Source of the DNA: Chloroflexota bacterium
GTDB lineage: Bacteria; Chloroflexota; Dehalococcoidia; SM23-28-2; RBG-16-64-32
Assembly: GCA_016190405.1 (NCBI GenBank)
Contig: JACPQO010000031.1
Location: forward strand, 1 to 9,703
Direction: 5' to 3'
Length of the DNA: 9,703 nt
Shown here: positions 1 to 4,311 of the stretch, piece after piece
Position numbering within the stretch: position 1 is the first letter of the stretch
Layout of the letters: every line of letters starts with the position of its first letter
Position numbers and translations under genes: made by a program
The notes under the pieces: model-generated
What the model saw: only the letters and a program-made list of their open reading frames with translations
What the model was told of the DNA's origin: nothing
Databases searched by the model: none

Positions 1-24
1 CCCTTCGACTCCGCTCAGGGTTCG
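1..24. repeat. CCCTTCGAC-type dispersed repeat, copy 1 (partial)
   Basis: The window opens with CCCTTCGACTCCGCTCAGGG followed by TTCG. It shares the CCCTTCGAC start and the GCTCAGGG core with the copy at 42-67 and with the element inside the CoA-ligase gene at 5231-5282. CCCT and AGGG at the two ends can pair as a short stem. Elements of this kind are known from many GC-rich bacterial genomes, where the peptide PFDKLRANG marks them when they are read in frame. The copy may start left of the window. Confidence 0.6.
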
Positions 25-41
25 CTGGCGCCGGGTGAGGG

Positions 42-67
42 CCCTTCGACAAGCTCAGGGCGAACGG
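42..67. repeat. CCCTTCGAC-type dispersed repeat, copy 2
   Basis: This 26-base copy begins CCCTTCGACAAGCTCAGGG and ends CGAACGG, the commonest form of the family. Read in one frame it would encode PFDKLRAN, a peptide signature familiar from Chloroflexota and other bacterial proteomes. It lies 18 bases after copy 1 in the same orientation, so the two may come from one compound or tandem element. No coding gene is supported around it. Confidence 0.7.
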
Positions 68-179
68 AAACCGCCGGCTGAGGGCGATGGAATCGAGGAC
101 GCGCTGGTCTAGGGGCATGCCATGCTCAGAATACCAACGCCCGGCGCCAAGACAAAGTGTAGAATAGCGTCAGGTGCCG

Positions 180-226
180 CCTCATGCTTTTTCCCACGAC
201 CGCACGTTAAAACGTGCGGCATGAGG
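180..226. repeat. Nested inverted repeat (two stacked stems)
   Basis: The outer arms CCTCATGC (180-187) and GCATGAGG (219-226) are exact reverse complements. Inside them the 9-base arms CCGCACGTT (200-208) and AACGTGCGG (211-219) pair around a two-base AA centre. The outer left arm is separated from the inner stem by a 12-base bulge containing a T-run. It lies 20 bases left of an unrelated palindrome. It could be another dispersed repeat family or a structured RNA remnant. The pairing is seen directly; the role is unknown. Confidence 0.6.
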
Positions 227-246
227 AGACTATCGATGCCGCAGCC

Positions 247-281
247 GCAGTAGGGGCAGGTTTCAAACCTGCCCCTACTGC
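247..281. repeat. Perfect palindromic repeat, copy 1 (AGGTTTCAAACCT family)
   Basis: Two 17-base arms pair perfectly around a single central C at 264. The arms run from GCAGTAGGGGCAGGTTT outward on the left to its exact complement on the right. The central 29 bases (250-278) are identical to 5828-5856, the copy at the end of the CoA-ligase gene. The flanking arm bases differ between copies but stay self-complementary, which suggests selection for, or transposition of, a hairpin. No T-tract follows, so a simple intrinsic terminator is not indicated. Confidence 0.85.
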
Positions 282-332
282 TCTTGTCACCCAAAGGCAT
301 AGATAAAAGCGAACGCCATCTCATATGCATAG

Positions 333-338
333 TACAAT
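333..338 (+). promoter_or_regulatory. Possible -10 box for the DUF2283 gene
   Basis: TACAAT lies 23 bases before the chosen ATG at 361 and about 12 bases before its Shine-Dalgarno, so a start near 345 would give a short leader containing the ribosome site. No good -35 hexamer is found at the right distance (around 310-316 reads CGAACG). This is therefore a weak, position-based suggestion. Confidence 0.25.
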
Positions 339-350
339 GCCAGGCGTACT

Positions 351-355
351 GGAGG
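351..355 (+). promoter_or_regulatory. Shine-Dalgarno that sets the DUF2283 start at 361
   Basis: GGAGG sits five bases before ATG at 361. The upstream in-frame ATG codons at 325 and 337 have no such site, and the residues they would add match nothing in the DUF2283 family, which normally begins with M-[KR]-I-x-Y. Confidence 0.7.
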
Positions 356-360
356 CAGCA

Positions 361-570
361 ATGAGGATCCGCTACGACCCGGGCGTGGACATCCTGTATA
401 TCCGCCTGCGAGAGGGCCCTATCGAAGAAAGCGACGAGATAACGTCTGAGATCATTGCCGACTACGGCAAAGACGGGAAGCTGATGGGCATCGAGATACT
501 CGATGCATCCGAGGTCCTGGGCGGCCGGGAGATGCGCGTGGAGCTGGCCGTGGCGGAGGGCAAGGGATAG
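361..570 (+). CDS. DUF2283 family protein
   Basis: This is a 69-residue protein with the full DUF2283 pattern. It begins MRIRYDPGVDILYIRLREG, then has an acidic stretch (EESDEITSE), and then I-ADYGKDGKLMGIEILDAS. DUF2283 proteins are small, single-domain and of unknown function; many bacteria carry them near toxin-antitoxin or restriction genes, but no such partner is visible here. I chose ATG 361 over the upstream ATG at 325 because of the GGAGG at 351-355 and because the family starts at this point. The gene ends nine bases from the stop of the minus-strand gene at 580-792, in a convergent arrangement. That short gap contains the 8-base palindrome GCGGCCGC and no obvious terminator. The family call is firm; the function is unknown. 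Confidence 0.85.
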   Translation: MRIRYDPGVDILYIRLREGPIEESDEITSEIIADYGKDGKLMGIEILDASEVLGGREMRVELAVAEGKG

Positions 571-579
571 CCGCGGCCG

Positions 580-792
580 CTACAACAGCCGCAGGGACAC
601 GTACGTCGAAATCACGGCAAGCGCCGAGCCGAGGGCGGTGACCACGCCCTTGACCCAGAGCGACCAGCTCCGATAGCGCCACATTAGGAACAGCCCCAGG
701 GGCGGGAAGACATACCCCGCAGCCAGCATGACCCAGGGGCTGGCGTACCAGCGGGGCTTCGCCTCCAGGGCGACGGGGCTCTCCTCAGACAA
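580..792 (-). CDS. Small two-helix membrane protein, uncharacterised
   Basis: The protein has 70 residues. A charged N-terminus (MSEESPVALEAKPRW) is followed by two hydrophobic helices, about residues 19-38 (WVMLAAGYVFPPLGLFLMW) and 46-68 (VKGVVTALGSALAVISTYVS). The basic-aromatic loop RYRSWSLW lies between them, as expected for a hairpin inner-membrane protein. The start is TTG at 792, seven bases after the stop of the DUF4389 gene at 800-1378, with no strong Shine-Dalgarno. Translation is therefore probably coupled to that gene. I do not recognise a family. Position and spacing suggest a job with the DUF4389 proteins, perhaps as an accessory subunit, but this is inference. It is likely real because the reading frame is closely packed behind its neighbour and the hydrophobic pattern is coherent. 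Confidence 0.65.
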   Translation of the reverse strand: MSEESPVALEAKPRWYASPWVMLAAGYVFPPLGLFLMWRYRSWSLWVKGVVTALGSALAVISTYVSLRLL

Positions 793-799
793 GCGGCGG

Positions 800-1378
800 C
801 TATTTCATGCTGAAGGGCGGGTAGTCGTCGCGGAGGAGGTTGGAGTAGGCGTTGATGCGGAAGCTCCAGCGCGCCACACCAACCAGGAAGTCGAACAGAC
901 CTCTGGGGATGCCACCCGTGAACAGGATCGCCAGCCAGGCGATCATTTCGACCACGTAAGCGACTATCAGCAGCAGGAAGAAGACTATGATGTTGGGGAT
1001 GACCAGGAGCCACTTGATGAAGATCAGCCAGCGGGAGAGCTGCTCCGGATAGTCCACCTCAAAGGTCACGGGGTATTTGCCCGCTTCCCAGGTGAAGGGA
1101 GGGTACTCGTCCCGCAGAAGGAAGATGTAGGCGCCCACGTTGGCCTGCCAGCGGTATACGTTCACCACGAAGTCGAACAGGCCCTGCGGATAGCGCTTGG
1201 TGAACAGGATGGCGAAGAAGGCGATGAAGGTGATCATGCCGGTCACCGCGCCCAGGGCGTACAGGATGAGGAGGTGCGGTATCGCCAGCAGCCACTTGAC
1301 GAAGATGAGGAGCCGGGAGAGTTTCTCCGGGTACTCCACATCGAAGCGCAGGGGGTACGTCGAAGCCTGAGCGGCCAT
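800..1378 (-). CDS. DUF4389 domain membrane protein (two modules)
   Basis: This 192-residue membrane protein is built from two copies of one module. Copy 1 spans about residues 8-95 and copy 2 about 102-189. Each begins YP-x-x-F-[DE]-V-[DE]-YPE-x-LSR, runs into a hydrophobic helix (FVKWLLAIPH; FIKWLLVIPN), has a second helix ending A-[FW]-x-AILFT, then GLFDF, an aromatic-basic stretch (YRW; ARW), and closes with LLRDEYPPF (87-95) or LLRDDYPPF (181-189). This is the DUF4389 pattern, common in Chloroflexota and Actinobacteria; no biochemical role is established. The start ATG has an AAAGGAG Shine-Dalgarno at 1385-1391, and a sigma-70-like promoter lies at 1415-1444, so this gene can be transcribed separately from the paralogue upstream. 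The 70-residue membrane protein follows after seven bases. Confidence 0.88.
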   Translation of the reverse strand: MAAQASTYPLRFDVEYPEKLSRLLIFVKWLLAIPHLLILYALGAVTGMITFIAFFAILFTKRYPQGLFDFVVNVYRWQANVGAYIFLLRDEYPPFTWEAGKYPVTFEVDYPEQLSRWLIFIKWLLVIPNIIVFFLLLIVAYVVEMIAWLAILFTGGIPRGLFDFLVGVARWSFRINAYSNLLRDDYPPFSMK

Positions 1379-1414
1379 GTGACACTCCTTTCCCGCCTGT
1401 CGGAGCTTTTGGAG

Positions 1415-1444
1415 CTATTATGATGCGTCTGCGGCGTTTGTCAA
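1415..1444 (-). promoter_or_regulatory. Sigma-70-like promoter for the second DUF4389 gene
   Basis: On the minus strand a perfect TTGACA (1439-1444) precedes TAATAG (1415-1420) with an 18-base spacer; the overlapping CATAAT (1417-1422) would give 16. Transcription would start near 1408 and give a leader of about 30 bases containing AAAGGAG. The region is AT-richer than its surroundings. It would allow expression independent of the purQ-side genes. Confidence 0.5.
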
Positions 1445-1469
1445 GGGCAATCCCGCCCGCCGGCCGGGC

Positions 1470-2132
1470 CTAAGCCGGCTCCATGCTGAAGGGCGGGTAC
1501 TCGTCCCGCATGAGGAGGAGGTAGGATTCGACCCTGACCGACCAGCGCATGACGCCCACGGCGAAGCGGTACAGCCCCTGGGGGTACTGCCCGGTGAACA
1601 GGATGGCGAACCAGGCGATCAGCGCGGTGACGGCCCAGGCGACCCCCAGGAAAATGAGGATCAAGACGTGGGGAATCACGTATATGATCCGCAGGCCCAC
1701 GGACCAGCGGTCCCTGGCCTGCTCCGGGTAGGAGATCTCGTAGGTGACGGGGTAATCGCCGTCGCCGAAGGGAGGGTACTCGTCCCGCAGCAGGGCCGTG
1801 TAGGCGATGGCCCTGGTGCGCCAGCGCATGTAGAGCTGGGCGAAGTCCCACAGGCCGCGGGGGTGCCTGCCGGTGAAGACGATGGCGAACCAGGAGATGA
1901 CGGCCATGACGAAGGCCGCCGTTCCCAGCACGCCGTTCCCCGATAGCGACGCGAACCCCCCGCTGCCGATGCCGGCGGCGAAGCCGGCGCCGCCCGGGGT
2001 GCCCGCCAGCAGTATGTGCGGTATGGCCAGGATGAGACGGAAACCCACGGTCAGCCGGTTACGGCCGGCGAGCTGCGGCTCCACGTCGAAGACGACGGGG
2101 TAGGCGGGAGGGGACGCGGTGGCCTCGGTCAT
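1470..2132 (-). CDS. DUF4389 domain membrane protein, longer paralogue
   Basis: The protein has 220 residues and again two DUF4389 modules, about 11-122 and 127-215. Both close on the signature (LLRDEYPPF at 114-122; LMRDEYPPF at 207-215). Module 2 is canonical, with YPVTYEISYPEQ, a helix ending YVIPH, AWFAILFTGQYPQGL and MRW. Module 1 is divergent. Its YPE motif is replaced by VEPQLAGRNR, and between its two helices (about residues 43-68) it carries a Gly/Ala/Ser-rich insertion (GTPGGAGFAAGIGSGG) that is absent from the other three modules here. ATG 2132 overlaps the TGA of the upstream gene as ATGA, so translation is probably coupled. It is a paralogue of the 800-1378 gene, from which it is separated by 91 bases with a promoter. 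Its function is unknown. Confidence 0.88.
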   Translation of the reverse strand: MTEATASPPAYPVVFDVEPQLAGRNRLTVGFRLILAIPHILLAGTPGGAGFAAGIGSGGFASLSGNGVLGTAAFVMAVISWFAIVFTGRHPRGLWDFAQLYMRWRTRAIAYTALLRDEYPPFGDGDYPVTYEISYPEQARDRWSVGLRIIYVIPHVLILIFLGVAWAVTALIAWFAILFTGQYPQGLYRFAVGVMRWSVRVESYLLLMRDEYPPFSMEPA

Positions 2133-2455
2133 GGACTTTCGCTCTTTTTCTGGAAGAGGTTATCTACGGCCTCCCTGTAGTCGTCACGATACAGGATCTC
2201 TATGCCCACGATCCGCTCGTCGCCGTCGAGTTCGACAGTCATGGTGCCTTCTGATGGCTCCAGGTCAATGGAATCAGCTGGCTTGCCCCCGGCCGCATAG
2301 AGGGTGGCGCAGAATTCGTCACCGCAACTGCATCGACTTCTGACCCTGAGGGACGGGAGTTGTCGGGCTAGGTCCGGGCGCTCCGCCTGTTCAAATAGCA
2401 GCTTCAATTCTTCAGCGAGGCTCGGCAGAACATCGCACAGCAGACGCGCAGCCAT
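2129..2455 (-). CDS. Uncharacterised protein with a CxCGDxxC motif
   Basis: This is a 108-residue soluble protein that I cannot assign to a named family. The N-terminal third is helical and leucine-rich (LLCDVLPSLAEELKLLFEQ). It is followed by LPSLRVRSRCSCGDEFCATLY, in which C42, C44 and C49 could bind a metal. The C-terminal part, TMTVELDGDERIVGIEIL (about 71-88), resembles the second half of DUF2283 (compare KLMGIEIL in the gene at 361-570). The protein ends in a charged tail. It starts at ATG 2455, 11 bases after the purQ stop, and its TGA overlaps the next ATG. It is thus translated between purQ and a DUF4389 gene and probably shares their transcript. No link to purine synthesis is evident. 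Confidence 0.75.
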   Translation of the reverse strand: MAARLLCDVLPSLAEELKLLFEQAERPDLARQLPSLRVRSRCSCGDEFCATLYAAGGKPADSIDLEPSEGTMTVELDGDERIVGIEILYRDDYREAVDNLFQKKSESP

Positions 2456-2466
2456 CGGTCAGCCGC

Positions 2467-3165
2467 CTACGCCCTGACCTTGGCCCACTCCAGGAGGGAC
2501 TGCCAGATCAGGAGCCCGTCCTCGCCGCCCATAAGCGCCTCGCAGGCCCGCTCCGGGTGGGGCATCATCCCCAGCACGTTACCCCGCTCGTTGATGATGC
2601 CGGCGATGCTGTTGAGGCTGCCGTTGGGGTTCGCCTCCGGGGTCACGTCGCCCGCCGCCGTGCAGTAGCGGAAGGCCACGCGCCCTGAGGACTCCAGCTC
2701 GGCGAGAGTCGCTTCGTCGGCGAAGTAGCGACCCTCGCCGTGGGAGATGGGGATGCGGAGCACCTGCCCCGGCCGGCAGGCCAGCGTGAACGGCGTCTCG
2801 CTGTTGTCCACCCGCAGGTGCACCCACTGGCAGCGGTACTGGAGCGAATCGTTGCGCATGAGGACGCCCGGCAGCAGGTGGGCCTCGCACAGGAGCTGAA
2901 AGCCGTTGCAGATGCCGATGACCGGCCGACCGGCCTCGGCGTGCCGGAAGACCGCCTCCATCACCGGCGAGAAGCGGGCGATGGCGCCGGCCCGCAGGTA
3001 GTCGCCGTAGGAGAAGCCGCCGGGAAGCACCACCGCGTCGTAGGCCGAGAGGTCGCGCTGGCGGTGCCAGACGAGGTCTGCCTCCTGGCCCATGACGCTG
3101 GACAGCGCGTACTGGCAGTCGTGGTCGCTCCAGGTGCCGGGAAAGACAACGACGGCGAAGCGCAT
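2467..3165 (-). CDS. purQ: Phosphoribosylformylglycinamidine synthase, glutaminase subunit PurQ
   Basis: PurQ is the class I glutamine amidotransferase subunit of FGAM synthase. It hydrolyses glutamine and passes ammonia to PurL in the fourth step of purine synthesis. The 232-residue length is normal for the stand-alone bacterial subunit. The nucleophile C86 lies in GICNGFQ, and the other two catalytic residues, H203 and E205, lie in HPER. The loops FPGTWSDHD (8-16), [17 protein letters not shown] (47-63) and SHGEG are typical of PurQ. The start is ATG 3165 behind AAGGGGGGTG. The open frame continues upstream to about 3435, but that part only translates the heptad repeats and has no homology to PurQ. 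PurS and PurL, often adjacent, are not here; instead an unknown gene and DUF4389 genes follow. TATAAG at 3176-3181 might be a -10 box but is too close to the start for confidence. Confidence 0.95.
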   Translation of the reverse strand: MRFAVVVFPGTWSDHDCQYALSSVMGQEADLVWHRQRDLSAYDAVVLPGGFSYGDYLRAGAIARFSPVMEAVFRHAEAGRPVIGICNGFQLLCEAHLLPGVLMRNDSLQYRCQWVHLRVDNSETPFTLACRPGQVLRIPISHGEGRYFADEATLAELESSGRVAFRYCTAAGDVTPEANPNGSLNSIAGIINERGNVLGMMPHPERACEALMGGEDGLLIWQSLLEWAKVRA

Positions 3166-3168
3166 CTT

Positions 3169-3178
3169 CACCCCCCTT
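3169..3178 (-). promoter_or_regulatory. Shine-Dalgarno that sets the purQ start
   Basis: AAGGGGGGTG on the minus strand lies three bases before ATG 3165. It supports the start that matches the family N-terminus [10 protein letters not shown] and excludes the 90-residue upstream extension of the open frame into the repeats. Confidence 0.65.
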
Positions 3179-3189
3179 ATACCACACCG

Positions 3190-3299
3190 CCAGGAACAGG
3201 GAACAGGGAGCAAGGAGGAAGGAACCAGGAACAGGGAACATGGAACAAGGGCCCCACCCCACCCGCCTGCTCCTTGTTCCTGGTTCCTTGTTCTGTAAC
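3190..3299. repeat. Back-to-back heptanucleotide repeat arrays
   Basis: Read on the minus strand, 3190-3245 is eight consecutive 7-base units of the type TTCCCTG (TTCCATG, TTCCCTG, TTCCTGG, TTCCTTC, CTCCTTG, CTCCCTG, TTCCCTG, TTCCTGG), with a partial unit to 3250. After a C-rich spacer (GCCCCACCCCACCCGCC) the plus strand carries about three more units (3270-3290: CTCCTTG, TTCCTGG, TTCCTTG), ending TTCTGTAAC. The opposed orientation creates a perfect 15-base inverted repeat, 3219-3233 against 3275-3289. The arrays fill the divergent region between purQ and the membrane protein gene at 3356. Heptanucleotide tandem repeats (STRR) are known from cyanobacteria; this family looks analogous. Confidence 0.85.
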
Positions 3300-3355
3300 A
3301 CGGGCTCAGCGGCCGCCGTCCTAGGATTGGGCTTCTCTGTAGCGAACTACCCAAA

Positions 3356-4207
3356 ATGAGACCTTCCTGGCAGCTCGACGCCAAGTGGCTGACAGCCATC
3401 GCCTTCGTGCTGTGCGCGGCGGCCGCCTGCCTCACCTACAGCGTGTACCGCCTCACCGCGCCGGGCCCGGCTACGGGCACGGCGGCTGCCGTCATCGAGG
3501 CGATGACCAAGCCGGCGCTGGACAATGACCTGTTCGCCGGGATGCAAGAGGCCGCGCGGGTCAACCCGCAGGCCGAGGTCACGGCGAACGGGGTGACGAT
3601 CCCGCTACGGGGCGAAGAGATCGCCGGCCTCGGCCGCGAGGAAGTGCTGGACAGATCAGCAGCCCGCCTGGCCAACATCCTCTACTACGAAGGCGTTGAG
3701 GCCGGCGAGGCCTACTTCCAGGACCTGACCCCCGGCGAGGAGCAGCCCGCCGGCGGCGAGCCGGGGGACCCGGAGGACGACGGCCTTCAGCTGGAGATGC
3801 TGGCGCTGTTTACCCAGGGAAGCCACAACGCCGTCCGTCCCCTGGTCTATGCCCTGCCTCTGATGGCCGCGCTGCTGCTGGCCGTCCTGGTGTCTCTGAG
3901 CCGGGGCTTCGGCCGGCTGGGCAGCCCGGGAATCGCGCTGGCCGTCGCCCTGGGACCGATCGCGCTGGTGACCACGCTCCTCCAGGGCATCCTGAAGGAT
4001 GGCAGGGAGAGCAGCGAGGGCGCCCAGGCCGGCGCCGCCGCAGCCCTTCAGCCACCGATGGCTGACCTGGCGCAGACGTTCACCCTGCTGGCCGGCGCCG
4101 GCCTGGCGATGGCCGCCCTGGCGGTCGGCGGTAGCGTGACCGCCGTCATCGTCCGGCGAGCGCGGCGGTTCCGCCGGTCGCCAGCGGCCGCCACTCCCGC
4201 CGCTTGA
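3356..4207 (+). CDS. Uncharacterised four-helix membrane protein
   Basis: I recognise no family in this 283-residue protein. Predicted topology by eye is one N-terminal helix (11-32), a soluble region of about 130 residues (33-160), then three helices (161-182, 190-210 and 239-266) and a basic tail (RRARRFRRS) that should be cytoplasmic. The soluble part includes ITIPL-like strand residues, a [20 protein letters not shown] helix, and an acidic Pro/Gly-rich linker (about 124-143). The loop between the last two long helices is Ala/Gln-rich. ATG 3356 has no Shine-Dalgarno; the sequence before it is CTACCCAAA, so a leaderless or weak start is possible. The gene stands alone between two heptad arrays, divergent from purQ and upstream of the CoA ligase. 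Codon bias (strong G/C third positions) supports it as a real gene. Confidence 0.75.
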   Translation: MRPSWQLDAKWLTAIAFVLCAAAACLTYSVYRLTAPGPATGTAAAVIEAMTKPALDNDLFAGMQEAARVNPQAEVTANGVTIPLRGEEIAGLGREEVLDRSAARLANILYYEGVEAGEAYFQDLTPGEEQPAGGEPGDPEDDGLQLEMLALFTQGSHNAVRPLVYALPLMAALLLAVLVSLSRGFGRLGSPGIALAVALGPIALVTTLLQGILKDGRESSEGAQAGAAAALQPPMADLAQTFTLLAGAGLAMAALAVGGSVTAVIVRRARRFRRSPAAATPAA

Positions 4208-4234
4208 CGGCGGCCGGCATCGAAGCCGGGCTGA

Positions 4235-4311
4235 CTCCCTGTTCCCTGTTCCCTGTTCCCTGTTCCTTGTTCCATGTTCCTTGTTCCTGGTTCCTGGTTC
4301 CCTGTAACCTG
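4235..4311 (+). repeat. Heptanucleotide TTCCCTG array running into a start codon
   Basis: There are eleven contiguous 7-base units with no length change. They begin with a degenerate CTCCCTG (4235-4241), then nine TTCC units (4242-4304: TTCCCTG three times, then TTCCTTG, TTCCATG, TTCCTTG, TTCCTGG twice and TTCCCTG), and close with degenerate TAACCTG (4305-4311). The final G is also the first base of the GTG start of the CoA-ligase gene. Differences between units concentrate at positions 5 and 6. The array is the same family as 3190-3299, and both arrays end in CTGTAAC. Confidence 0.9.

Larger units (their letters stand above)
1..360. other. Repeat-rich intergenic region without a supported gene
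   Basis: Nothing in the first 360 bases looks like a gene. The stretch holds two CCCTTCGAC-type repeats (1-24, 42-67), a nested inverted repeat (180-226), a perfect palindrome (247-281), and near its right end a possible -10 box and a Shine-Dalgarno for the gene at 361. The segment from about 68 to 179 shows no recognisable feature. A minus-strand open frame across 109-330 reads through the palindromes and resembles no family I know. Confidence 0.6.

Noticed and set aside
109..330. Minus-strand 73-codon open frame with CPYCGCG
   Set aside because: The apparent zinc motif comes from the palindromic repeat (RFETCPY is its usual translation), and there is no ribosome site or family match.
728..1423. 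Plus-strand open frame opposite the DUF4389 gene
   Set aside because: It is an acidic, Gln/Val/His-rich shadow; the minus strand carries the duplicated DUF4389 motifs with a Shine-Dalgarno and promoter.
3176..3181. TATAAG as the purQ -10 box
   Set aside because: It lies 10 bases before the start codon and overlaps the ribosome-binding region; no -35 is found at a suitable distance, so it was not listed as a promoter.
3166..3435. N-terminal extension of the purQ open frame
   Set aside because: It translates the heptad arrays into low-complexity peptide ([13 protein letters not shown] and similar), and PurQ homologues start at [10 protein letters not shown], which has its own Shine-Dalgarno.
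4214..4229. CCGGC/GCCGG hairpin after the 283-residue membrane protein gene as a terminator
   Set aside because: The stem is only five base pairs and no T-run follows, so it is within chance expectation for this GC content.
4235..4311. Possible CRISPR array
   Set aside because: The units are 7 bases long and directly contiguous, with no 25-40 base repeats or spacers and no cas genes nearby.
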